Positions 21,584-32,279 of a stretch of 64,000 nt of DNA are shown in pieces. The DNA is from Venturia oleaginea. Taxonomy: Eukaryota; Ascomycota; Dothideomycetes; Venturiales; Venturiaceae. A program made the position numbers and the translations under genes. Every line of letters starts with the position of its first letter. The first letter of the stretch is position 1. The notes beneath the pieces are model-generated. The model was given only the letters and a program-made list of their open reading frames with translations. It did no database searches and was not told where the DNA came from. The stretch lies in assembly GCA_013176395.1 (NCBI GenBank), contig JABMLP010000012.1, forward strand, positions 744,001 to 808,000, in the 5' to 3' direction.

Positions 21584-24556
21584 GATGGTAGTTTGTGTAA
21601 AAAAACTTGAGGAATTGGAGTTTAGAGTTTTGAAGAGGTTAGCAAGTGAAGACACTATAGAACATGGATGATTGATTGGACTTATCGAAGGCGTTAGCTT
21701 CCTGTCCTTAAGTACTCGTCCTTCCTCTGTCTCTTGACGCCTCGACCCTACACATTTACCGGCGATCGATTGTAACTCGACCTCGTGCGGAGCAGATCCC
21801 GGCGTCATTCTCTTGCAGTCTGACTATACGAACTCGGCAACTGTTTTCTCATCTCTCTTTTGGGAGAATGCCGCTCATGGGACATATTACTGGTCCCTGG
21901 AAGTAATATAGAACACGAGCGCATTGTCAATTTTCCTTCCGTCTACGGCAAGCTTGACCCGATGGCCCCGAGGACCCTAATGCAAGTAAGTTATTGTCCA
22001 TACTTCCTTCCGCTCAGAGTAAGTTCAGACTAAGGCGTCTCGAGAAGCGCGCAGCAATATGAGTCAGTCTCCAGTTTTCTTAGTTAGGATACTGTGGGTC
22101 TACGATACACATGGACATGTGCACATAATAATAATGGCGACTTCCAAGTCATCCAATCTATTTTTTGACGACAGTATACAACACCGTGTTTCTATGGTCC
22201 CAATTGACTGGACAACTTCGCGCGCCTACGAATTTGACGTTCAGCATGCCTCATCGATCAGCTGTCATCTGCAGGGCCTGACGAAGCTCGTGATTCTCAA
22301 CAGCTCATGGAAATCAATCAGTCCAATACCCCTCTTTAATAAAATCTGTATGTAGATAGATCTACGGCAAGATTGTTGTTACTGAAGTCATTCACCCGAC
22401 TGCTCAACACTTATCCACATAAGCACCCTCCTCCGAAAAGTATTTCCCAATTGACGTCCTATACGCTTACCATTATTCTAGACAAAGATGGATATGTGCA
22501 TCTCGTAGAGTTGTTGCCAGTGTTTTGGTCACCTGAAGATCGAAACGATGCACCAATCAGGAAGACGGAGCGAGTTCCCGAAGTGGGGGAGACTATATGG
22601 GGGTAGGCTTTAGGATGATCTACGTGCGGGGAGAACAAATCCAACACCGGCCTGAATCAAAGCTGTTCGGTCTCCTTCGCGACCGCCGATCAGCTCGTTC
22701 GGAACAACCAATTCACGCCGGCGGAAAAGCTCACCGTCCGTCCGCATGACGCCTCCTATGGGGAGACCGGTCTGTATATATATAGCTAGCGGCTATCAAT
22801 AGAAGCCCGGAATCCAATCCGTAGTGCACGTGGCTGTAAATACGTCCTGCCCCAATTCCTCGGACGCTTTAGAGAACATGGCCTCGACTCGCTGGACACG
22901 AAGCCTAGATTCAGATCGCGCCGTTATGTTGACGGACTACCTAGCTTGGTGTAGATTGCGAAGCTGAAAAAAGGTTTTTTTCGATGGCGAGTCCATCATT
23001 GTTAGCTTTACCCAATGACTGAGCTGACCCGGGATCAGGCGCGTGGAGTCGGGATCAGCAGACGGCGACTCCAAGACCTTTCAATACTCGACATCACCTT
23101 CTCGACATTGTTGATTCATATTTATTAAAGAAGAAAACAGAATGCTTCCATTATTCATAAATCGGGATCTCACCCCACGTTCAACAGAATCAGCAGCGCT
23201 TATTTTCCCCGGATTTTCTAGGCACCTGGCTTCTTCTCAAACTTCTATTCGTCTGTGCCTGAAGTCCGGGCCATATCATGCGTGTTGTTGAATACGAGTT
23301 GGCTACCTGTAACCCAACGACACATCACCCTCCGCCCCAGCTCCCCTGGTAACCGACTTCTACCATTCGGATATCATTCCGACGACATTGTAGAGGCTTT
23401 ACAGTCAATAGCGAAGAGTTACAAAGAAACTTCTGGTGTTCTTCGTATGTGCCCGTTGCCGCCTGGCGCTTGATTCATTCGCTGACAAGTGCAAGATGGT
23501 GAGGATGAGGATAAGCAAAGGTTGCGTATCGTACGCATAGAGCGTCGAAAACCTGTCTTTCGATCGAGGCCCGGTTGGGGTGAGTCGCCAAGGTTGGTGT
23601 TACGGATACTGTCACGTGGAACGTTTAGTGACATGTATGGCGCGTTTCCTTTGTGATTAGTAAGTTGTTACACTGGATCGGAAGGATCACGTGAACGCTC
23701 GAGCCTTGGCAAAGCGAGCGCTCGATTGCGAGCGCCACGAGCGCAGGATTTCGTAGGAGATGGATCTCTATATAACGGACGAGACTCTGCTCCCTCAGTG
23801 TCTCGTATCTTCACTCTCTAGTTACTTCGCTATTGCTTTTAGTTACTTAGCACAATTCACGACTCTTATATCTTGCAAGCTTCGCTTCACTTGTTTGATA
23901 CGATATTGTCCCCCCGGACCACTTGAACCCTACTGTATGGATTAGCCAAATCCAGCTAGATTACCTTGAGTCATAGCCTCTGCGTAACAGTTGGCCAACA
24001 AGGCTGAGAATAAGCTTTGCGTCTTTCCGACATGTGATCTGAAACCCAAATAGATCTGCAACGTATTCAAAATAATTTCAGCTTCTCTTCGCAAACATCC
24101 TCAGTCCTAAGAATCTAGATTACGCGTTTTTAAGGAAGAGAATCCGTACCTCTTAGAGATATAGTAGAATCTTTCAATCTCCTACCTTCTAATACCTCTA
24201 ATACGGAAAATACGTAGAGAAAAACTAAGAATTTACTGAGGGAAACTGATAAATTATTTCGGCGAGGTGGTCGGTGCGTAAAGTCGGTTGGTGCAGCTGG
24301 CTGATGCGCAGCCGTATGGTACGTTGAATGCTTTGCAGATCTACTTGGGTTTCAGACAAGCCCTGGATGATGAGCCTGTCATGATGCTGGCAAGCGCTTT
24401 CGAAAGTGGGTTGTCAAAGATTGACTAGAAAGGGTAGACTGGGAGGTGAGTGTGACTGGGCAAGTATCACGTCGGCGATTACAAAGCACAGTGCAACACC
24501 GGACCATCGCCACAGCGGGCCGTTGCTATTTTCGGCTTCCGACGGCTGGAAGCACC

Positions 24557-24615
24557 AATCCCACGATCCCCACGATCCCCACAATCCCCACAATCCCCAC
24601 AATCTCCACAATCAC
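24557..24615. repeat. 9-bp tandem repeat (CCCCACAAT type)
   Basis: About six units of ATCCCCACG or ATCCCCACA in tandem in non-coding DNA. Confidence 0.85.
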
Positions 24616-24666
24616 GAGCTGATCTTCCAATTCTGTGGCACTGTTTCCCGACCCCAATCCGAATCC

Positions 24667-24745
24667 CACGGAATATTTAAATCGCATGAAGATCCGATGC
24701 GAATGTTACGGAGTATTGAAATCGCATGAGGATCCAATGCGGATC
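24667..24745. repeat. Tandem duplication of about 40 bp
   Basis: Two adjacent copies share ACGGAATATTTAAATCGCAT-like and GAGATCC-like sequence. The first reads ATCGCATGAAGATCCGATGC and the second ATCGCATGAGGATCCAATGC. Most differences are C/T or G/A exchanges. Confidence 0.75.
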
Positions 24746-25847
24746 CTGCAGCTCCTGATCCACGGCTGTCTTGGCCGGTCAGAAAACAAGTCAGTCCGAC
24801 TCGTATTACTCATACGCAGAGAATCTTGGTCGTATTGCTCGGTATCGTACCGTGCGATACAAAGAGTGCACGGCGCCTCATCCTTCACCCTTGGTGATAC
24901 GGACTAACAAACTATTCTAAGCCTACACGGCGTCCATGCATGTCACGGGATGGTATCCTATATCTATTTTATCCTAGGTGGATTCTTAGCAATTCCTGGT
25001 AGGTTCCTGATAGTTCTCACGTGCGCCTAGCAGGGATTATTCAGGGACCGTTTCACATGCGCTTCTACTCCTTTCTATTCTCTTCTCAGGACAGCATGTC
25101 CTTTTCCTACTTGGAAGATTATATATACAAGTTGTTCTTCCTGTACCTACACTTTCTACTTTGTACTTAGATACTTCGAAATACAAGCAGTCTTTTCTCA
25201 CTTGCGAAACACCTTTGAGGGTTGAACTCTTACAATGCACCATCTACCCTTTGCACCTTCGTTCTCTTATTATCGATATGTATAGACCATATTTTGGCGT
25301 AACAACGTTGCGACCAATGCGATGTGATACATTCTGCACGGCGTGGAAGAGCGGAAGGCTTAAACCCTGATTCATAGCACCTTGTAGACCCCTGCCACCG
25401 TCTACCGCGCACGGTCACCCCCACGGCGCCATCCGGCTTACGGAGCTGTATTGTGTGTGTACTGTACACATCCAAGATGTCACGGAGTGACACTGAGAGT
25501 GTTACAATGAACTGGTATACACGTGATTCAAGCGCACAAACTGAGGAATCCCTTACCTACCTCGCGATTCCTCCACTGTCCTTAGATTCTTCACGCAATG
25601 TCTTGACTCTTAGAAAGATAATACCAATGACTTCTACCACGCTCGCTCATAGCTAGTACGGCCGAACACTTGTCAACGTGCTTTGCGACTACTTCTATCG
25701 CTTCCGTGACACAAGATTCCCTGATTTTGAGCTATGATATCCGGGTTAGTAAACGTTAATTGGCATCCTTGTTATGGCCCTTGTGTCGAATCTTCTAGAA
25801 GACGGGCCTGAATCTGCTTGCGAACTGTCGGGTGTAGTACTGATACT

Positions 25848-25977
25848 GTTAGATGATACAGCCGCTGTTGGATAATACCACAATTTCAGTTAGCCGCAAG
25901 TGGATATCGGTGGCATACAGCCGTCGGAATCATGTACCCGTCTTTTGATTTCAAAGCAATCACATCTGTATAACTAT
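25848..25977 (+). repeat. Solo LTR remnant related to the copia LTR at 32085-32221
   Basis: It starts TGTTAGATGATACAGCCGCT and continues through ATCACATCTGTATAACTA, matching the reverse complement of 32085-32221 with few differences. It then diverges, so the right end is uncertain. No internal retroelement sequence adjoins it. It is consistent with a solo LTR left by recombination or a truncated insertion. Confidence 0.75.
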
Positions 25978-27475
25978 CGCTCGATCACCTGTTCATTTTG
26001 AACCCCACGCAATCCTCAATCTTTATCTTTTCACTGTGTATCATTCGAGAGATACTTGCCGAAGTAGATCCATCCAAGTATAAAAGGGACAAGGGTTCTG
26101 CCACCTGTACTGCATCAACGTTTGATAACCCGGATATGTACCATAATAGTAGTAATTTGTCTTTGTTATCTCCGAAGGCATAATATTATTGACATGGTTT
26201 TGAAGCTCGCATGTTGGCCAGTCAAATATCTTGTGCGTTGAGCGGATGGCCACGCTGTTGTTGTTGAGGTCTTGATTGGATGCTTGGACGATGGTGCATT
26301 GAGGTTGGGCACGGCTTGGGGAACACATGACACAGTCTAGGTACTATGTATACTTGAGCTTAACGACCTTGATATTCATGCTAATCACCAGTTATCGTCC
26401 AACGACTGGCGTGACGCGTCACGCAGAATTATGATGCGGTTTACCCCGCGATCTCAAACCTGATCTGGACCGATCTGAGGTGAAGAATTTGAGATTGAAT
26501 TTACTTCCTTTGCATCGTGAGATTTAGAAATAGTCAACTTGAGTCTCTGGCTTGTTGTAGACGTCAGAATGTCGATCGCGATCCTGATTCTAACTTTTCC
26601 TTCGCATGTTCAATGATGATCTTCGAATTCCTCTCTCATTCCTCACCTCGTTCTTCTCCTCATTCATCTCCTCGTTCCTTTCTCATTCCTTTATTCCTCC
26701 TTCTCCCTCCTCCTCTTCCCCTCCTCTTTCCCTTCCCCTCGGACTAATCTATCCATCCCAGCGCCTGTCCCATCAGCACACCTCCCAACCTCTATCTACA
26801 AGAAAATCTTTACCAATACCTGCCTACCGCCTTCATAGTCTCGTCTTACAAGCAGGATTGTATCTATCTTTGGGCCCGTTTCCGAACGAATTCAATGGAA
26901 AGTGTCAATGCAGCCTGGAACCTGCTAGTGTCTATCTGGTGGAGCAAGGGCCTCGTCCGACCAAGCGACAACAACAACATGGCGATCTCGCATATCGCAC
27001 GACTTCTGAGCCCTCTGAGGCTCGTCTTGTATCTAGATTCCCACCCGCCTACACCCTGTAGTCAACGTCTTATACGTGCGGGCAGTAGGGCACCTCATTT
27101 GCCTTCAATCGAGAAGCAATTGAGCCGTGGGCATGCCATCCTGAGACCTACCCCGTGGCTGAAGCCCCGTGTGGCTGAGGAAGCCTGTATGGCTCAGGGC
27201 TCAATGGCTTGCTCGCTCATAATGAAAATTCACGTGCCCTGGCCTGCGTCTGGCCAATCAACAGATAAACGTGCCAGATAACCGTGATCCGAAGGCGTGG
27301 CGAGATGGAGATAGACGTCCTATATCACTGCTGTGCGCAAAATTGCTAGTTGGTAATTATGTTTCTATTATTTATTTCTGTGCAAGTAGACTCCGTCGCT
27401 AGTCCTCCTGAATCAGATGCCAGATCGAGATAAGAAAAAGAACATCACATCGATCGAATCAGGTTTGATATAGTC
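25978..27475. other. Intergenic stretch with a polypyrimidine tract
   Basis: No gene is supported. The plus strand at about 26625-26745 is almost pure C/T with TTCCTC/CTCATT motifs, which makes short open frames meaningless. Confidence 0.5.
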
Positions 27476-29328
27476 TAACGTATTCGATCACCCAACCCGT
27501 CAGATCACCCAAGGGGTCCAAATTTGCCAAGACCCCAACTACTCTTCTTATTCTACTATGCCTCAACAACGTAATGAGTTACTACTCCAACACGAAGGGA
27601 GAATTCAGCTTGCAATCCAAGCTTTGAATACCGGCCAACTCCGAAGCCAACGGGCTGCTGCGAGCGCCTTCAACGTTAAACAACAAACCCTCTCCGACCG
27701 CGTCAGAGGAGTCCCATTTATCCTGGAAAGACACCAAACGGTCGGAAACTTACCCTTACCGAAGAGCAAACGCTTGTCCGATATATCCTCGACCTTGATT
27801 CGCGAGGATTTGCGCCCCGGCTGTGTGAGGTGGCAGATATGGCGGATAAACTGCTGGGTATACGCGGTGGAGAGCCAGTAGGCAAAAAGTGGTCTGAGAG
27901 GTTCGTAAAGCGCTCAGATGAGCTCAAGACAGCCTTCAATCGAGCCAAGGATAGGCAGAGGATACTACAGGAAGATCCAGAGATTATTGGCGCGTGGTTC
28001 AAGCTCGTTGCAGACACCAAGGCAAAGTACGGCATCCACGACGAGGATACGCACAACTTTGACGAGATTGGCTTCCAGATGGGTGTTATTGGGTCAATGA
28101 AAGTCCTTACAGCCTCTGAGAGACGTACAAGGCCTGAATTTTTTCAGCCGGGCGATCGCGAATGGGTTACGGTTATTCAGAGCATTTGCGCAGCTGGGTA
28201 TGCGACCCCGCCATTCATTATCTACAAAGGACGAGTTCACATCTCTGCGTGGTACGAGGAGGCAGATATACCGCGCAATTGGAAGCTTTCAGTCTCTGAG
28301 AACGGCTGGACAAATAACGCGCTGGGTCTTGAGTGGTTGAAGCACTTTGACGCGCATACAAAGGCGCGGCAGGTGGGGGTGTATAGGCTGCTTATTTTGG
28401 ACGGCCATGAGAGCCATCTCAGCCAGGATTTCAAGGAATACTGCCTCGAAAACAAGATTATAACCCTCTGCATGCCATCGCACTCGTCGCATATACTCTA
28501 GCTCCTTGACGTGGTCTGCTTCTCGCCGTTGAAGCGCAAGTACTCCCAACGCGTCCGGGACTTGGCACGCCGACGCGTCTACCATATCAACAAGGAAGGC
28601 TTTCTCCCTGCCTTCAAAGACGCGTTTTTCGACGTATTTACAAAAGAGAACTGTCAAAAGGCCTTTGAGGCAGTAGGGCTGGTCCCTATCGACGCGCAGG
28701 TGGTGTTGGATCGCCTTGAAGTACGGCTACGTACCCTGCCAGAACCCCGTCTCCCAGAAACGCCGTGGCAGGCAAAGACTCCAAGCAATACTCATGAATT
28801 TGGATCCCAATCCAAGCTCGTAAGCGAGTCTTATACTCGGTCACCAGTTACTGCGCAGGCAGGCTTTTCACAGCTTGTCAAGGGCGCTGAATTGATGCTT
28901 CACCAAAACGCTCTACTTGTTGCGCGCAACCGCGAGCTTGAAGAGCAACTGGCAGTAATGACGAAGCGAAAATCGCGCACAAGGAAGTGGATCCAGCAAG
29001 GTGGTACTATAGAGTACGGGACTGCAGCAGCGCAGGTAGCTGCTGAGGCGTCTGTAGCGCCTCAGAAATCAAAGAAGGCTTGTGGTAGTGGTGATCAAGA
29101 AACAGCCCGACCAACTCAACGGCGCTGTGGGAACTGCGGCGCGACTGGGCATAATGCGCGAACTTGTAAAAAAGATATCGAGATATCTTCCGAGTCAGAT
29201 AGTAGCACGACAGACTTAGAATCTATTGTTAATAGCGATGAAATTGAAGAGTCGTAATATAAGATGGTCGTGCCAAGAAATTTTGACCGGTTGGGTAATC
29301 TGACGGGTTGGGTGATCGAATACGTTAT
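27476..29328 (+). mobile_element. Fot1/pogo-like DNA transposon, copy C
   Basis: About 1.85 kb. The ends read TAACGTATTCGATCACCCAA on the left and its complement near 29305-29328 on the right. In both ends the terminal unit is extended by a second, similar unit (CGTCAGATCACCC / CGTCAGATTACCC). TA lies at each edge. This is the best-preserved copy of the A/B/C family. Confidence 0.87.
27558..29257 (+). pseudogene. Fot1-like transposase, broken (copy C)
   Basis: The ATG at 27558 starts MPQQRNELLLQHEGRIQLAI, with a HTH region up to about 27720. A frame change then occurs near 27725-27745. The frame resumes and carries HNFDEIGF (first catalytic Asp intact), LLILDGHESH and, after TAG at 28499-28501, LLDVVCF with the third Asp. 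That TAG replaces the CAG of LQPLD, a CpA to TpA change. The C-terminus is intact with CGNCGATGHNARTC. Two lesions, one frameshift and one nonsense, separate it from an open gene. The missing activity of all three family members suggests any mobilising source lies elsewhere. Confidence 0.88.
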
Positions 29329-29443
29329 ATCAGACAATACCAATATACCAAAACAAAGGTCCCAATTACCGGAAGTGGTAGGAAGGTCTCTATGCCCTGA
29401 TTGTATCTTTTCCCACCATCCAAACCAAAACCTAGCAAGAAAC

Positions 29444-30260
29444 CTACAAAGCAATAAAAACACCCCACCAAACCACCCCTAACCCCCTCTCCACCCCGCT
29501 CGCAGCCGACGTCTCACCAATCGTCCTCTTGATAATACTACTCCTCCCCGCCGGACAAAACACAACCTCGAACCCCGTCCCCGTCGGCACCGTAAACGTA
29601 CTACTCGCATCATCATAGGCAAAACTATACGCATCGGGACATACCGCCTTCGCCCTTTTACTATAATAATTCATCTTGCAAGTTTTTGCAGAGTTGTGTT
29701 TTCCAGTACAGCAGTGCTCTGGCTTTCGGGTTTTGGTGCAGAGGGAGAGGCAGGGGTTGAAGGGGGAACGGGTATTTCCTACTTCTTCCACTGGTGTGAA
29801 TTGGAGGTCCCAGGGGCACCAGTGGGATATGTCTGCTTGGGACATTTGAGATTCGAAGGGGAGGGGGGTGGAGGAGGTGGTGCCGTAGTATGGGGCTCTG
29901 GTGGTGTTGTAGGGGTTGAAGTTTTTGTTGGGGTCGAAGCCTTGAAGACTTGCTGTGCAGATTGGGTTTGTTTCGTTTGATGGGGAGATCGAGGTTCTAT
30001 TTGTTGGGAGGACTTGGATGGCCATTGGGAGGTTGTAGCCATCTACTAGGGAGATATCGAAGAAGGATTGATTTGCGTAAGCTTGGAGATTGAATTCGGC
30101 GAGTGTGGCTGTCTCCCCCTAGATGAATTATAAACAACGTTTCAATTCTTCAAATCTGATGAAAAACTTACAGTCGCAGTGCACTCCAGACTCGTTCCAC
30201 AAGCACCACTGCCACAACTCCCAACTCCCTCGCCATCAAAGGTACAATTTGTTCTTCCCC
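29444..30260 (-). pseudogene. Thaumatin-like protein gene, 5' end cut off by an LTR
   Basis: Two exons remain: 30172-30260 and 29444-30118, with a 53-nt GT-AG intron. The translated part starts GRTNCTFDGEGVGSCGSGAC and continues LAEFNLQAYANQSFFDISLV, YNLPMAIQV, a Cys-rich stretch (CPWDLQFTP, CLSLC, PEHCCTG) and CPDAYSFAYDD, then a Ser-rich, hydrophobic end that could be a GPI signal. This is the thaumatin/osmotin-like fold (GH152-type family). The usual signal peptide and first roughly 70 residues are absent, and homology stops exactly where an LTR begins (30261). The remainder is undamaged, so the disruption may be recent. Confidence 0.82.
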
Positions 30261-30484
30261 TGTTTGGATAATGGCGTTGCGTGTGGCACATGATCTTGCA
30301 TGTAGCCATAGTGCCATATGTGGCACCAGGCTGATGATGTGGCTATAGGTTAGGATAACCTATAATACCACATCACCCCACTTCGTTTGTTGGCATTCAC
30401 GCAATGTATATAGATACATAGGGTCTGCACTCTCATGTGCAGACGAACAACCAACTATCAAAATTATCATACCAACTTACAACA
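30261..30484. mobile_element. LTR of an unidentified retrotransposon (224 bp)
   Basis: It begins TGTTTGGATAATGGCGTTGC and ends CCAACTTACAACA, giving TGTT...AACA termini. It contains a CTATAGGTTAGGATAACCTATA palindrome-like stretch and a TATATAGATACATAGG promoter-like segment, a layout common in fungal Ty1/copia LTRs. The bases after 30484 do not repeat those before 30261, so it is not a clean solo LTR. Internal sequence or a later rearrangement follows. I see no second copy in the window. Confidence 0.6.
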
Positions 30485-30665
30485 AGTACTTGTTACCCAT
30501 CTAATATACCTAATGACAACCACCTTCCTATACACCTGATAGGATCCATGGAGATACACCAACACTGATCAGTGGTTATTTATCACCACAGATCCGCAAG
30601 GTTTTATCTCACAGACCACAAGTATCCGCACATCAAGGTGCAATACTCATTTCAATCGATTCGCC

Positions 30666-31028
30666 ATGCCAGAAGGACCAGAATCAGCCAATTCGCAGGA
30701 AGACTTTGAGGAATCTTCAAGTCAGCCAAATGACAACAATGACAACAATTTCTCCGCCTCGAGAACTGCATACACAAGTGCAGACGACGACAACCTTATA
30801 CAACTCCAAGGACAACCTTTCTTCGTCGACAAAAGATACCTACACTCAGATCTAGTGTTGAACGAAAATACTACTACTGAGGAGCTCGAAACCTACGTGG
30901 CTTTTGAGGCATACTGCTATGGCTTTGAGCCTAATAGCGAGATGGTTAAAGAGAGCTTCTACAACTCATTCCATCGATGGACCACAGTACATGGACAAGA
31001 GTTGGACAAGCATACCTACGTGTGTTGA
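30666..31028 (+). CDS. Unrecognised 120-aa open frame, possibly retroelement-derived
   Basis: It is open from ATG to TGA and highly acidic at the N-terminus (SQEDFEESSSQPNDNNDNN), with no cysteine pattern, signal peptide or membrane segment. It lies 180 bp downstream of the LTR at 30261-30484, where a gag start would be expected, but contains no recognisable gag or zinc-knuckle motif. It could be a truncated gag, or a small host gene. I cannot decide. Confidence 0.35.
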   Translation: MPEGPESANSQEDFEESSSQPNDNNDNNFSASRTAYTSADDDNLIQLQGQPFFVDKRYLHSDLVLNENTTTEELETYVAFEAYCYGFEPNSEMVKESFYNSFHRWTTVHGQELDKHTYVC

Positions 31029-31479
31029 GAACAGCAATTCGAGAAATCTTACCACCAAACCATAACCCTTCGCTACCTCTCGAATGATACACATTGAAAA
31101 GATAAAGATTTAGGATTGCATGAGGTTCAAAATGAACCGGTGATCGAGCGATAGTTATACAGAGGCCTCCAAAGTCGAAATCTGAGCCTGTACGAGGCGG
31201 AGGCTACGAACCTGTATTCATCTCGCCACATCTCAGATGTAGGGCAGTGACCAGAGCCGATCAGATCAACGCACGCTCGTGGTGGTTGCCCGTCGTCGCA
31301 CTCGCGCAGCAAGAGGCCACGTTGCACCACGACCGTACCGCGAGCACACCATCGCCGAAAAGGCCCAGACACACCGGCAACAACAGGATCAATTAATCAA
31401 ACGTAAAGAACGACCTCCCACGTACCAGGCGAGCATCGAGCCGTCCTCGACCTCTATCCTCCTCCGCACGATATCGCGA
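31029..31479. other. Unassigned stretch between open frame and dispersed repeat
   Basis: GC-rich after about 31140, without a supported coding frame. It is probably part of older repeat sequence. Confidence 0.4.
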
Positions 31480-32085
31480 TAAAACCCTTCAACCCTACAC
31501 GGACAGAAAACTAGGTACGGAACTGGATTGGTCCTCCAGGGTGCCATCAACAAACAGTAGGGAAGAACTTCTAAGGCGGAAAGAAGATGATAGGAGGATT
31601 CTTGGGTGCCCTTTCGGATAAGGGCGAGAGGCATGCGGATATAGGCGGGCGAAGGCACGGTACAGACACGGTATAAGCACGGAGGAACAGTAAAGAAGCA
31701 GATAACGAATTCAGGCTTGAATTTAGATCAAGGATAATGGGCACACACAGAAAGTCATCGCCAGGGAAAGGGGAACAACAGTTACAGAATAACCGCTCCC
31801 ACCCAGGCCCGCCTGGGTACGGTTAAAATGCAGTCACTCTACATAGAGGTGTTACGACACGGTTTTGGAGCAATCGACCTCGCTATAGTGTTGACCCGAA
31901 TAGCACTCAGAGACAAGCAGAAAGGGAAGGGAGAGGCCGACTAGTACGGTTATCAAACTTCCCAGGAAAGAAACGGAAGGGAATTTTCCATGTCTTTGGT
32001 CTCACATGGTTTTATACCCCTTGTAAATACAGTGGATGTTGGCACAGGCACATCAGAGCCCTACATACAACAATAAATCCTGATT
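31480..32085. repeat. Dispersed repeat, copy 2 (606 bp)
   Basis: This is the same sequence as 8151-8936 but without the 176-bp insertion (empty CCCTT site) and with one extra base. It ends at CTGAT, exactly where the copia LTR begins, so the copia element inserted into this repeat. In copy 1 the sequence continues TATTTAATACCGC at that point. Confidence 0.9.
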
Positions 32086-32221
32086 GTTATTAGTTATACA
32101 GATGTGATTGCTTTGAAATCAAAAGACGGGTACATGATTCCGACGGCTGTATGCCACCGATATCCACTTTGCGGCTAACTGAAATTGTGGTATCATCCAA
32201 CAGCGGCTGTATTATCTAACA
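32085..32221 (-). mobile_element. 3' LTR of the copia element (137 bp)
   Basis: On the plus strand it starts TGTTATTAGTTATACAG and ends TATTATCTAACA, so it has TG...CA termini. It lies directly downstream of the pol remnant, after a purine-rich stretch (GAGAGGGTG on the minus strand) that fits a polypurine tract. It is related to 25848-25977. No matching 5' LTR is visible to the right. Confidence 0.75.
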
Positions 32222-32279
32222 CACCCTCTCAGGGCTAGCCTCAGGCCTGAAGTAATGACATATGAAAGTCGGCGATAGT

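Larger units (their letters stand above)
21584..25847. other. Gene desert of about 4.3 kb
   Basis: No open frame in either strand shows domain signature plus splice sites. It contains a 9-bp tandem repeat near 24557-24615 and a 40-bp tandem duplication near 24667-24745. A TATATATA motif near 22768 has no convincing gene behind it. It is probably decayed repeat DNA. Confidence 0.45.

Noticed and set aside
22059..22606. Two consecutive plus-strand frames, about 98 and 77 codons
   Set aside because: No domain, no splice pair that joins them sensibly, and no signal peptide; treated as chance.
22768..22965. TATATATA motif followed by a 28-codon ATG frame
   Set aside because: Too short and without supporting features.
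26606..27061. 151-codon frame rich in Ser, Phe and Pro
   Set aside because: Produced by a C/T-rich tract; both other frames are also open.
29779..30042. Pro/Ser/Thr-rich minus-strand frame
   Set aside because: Shadow of the thaumatin-like coding exon in another frame.
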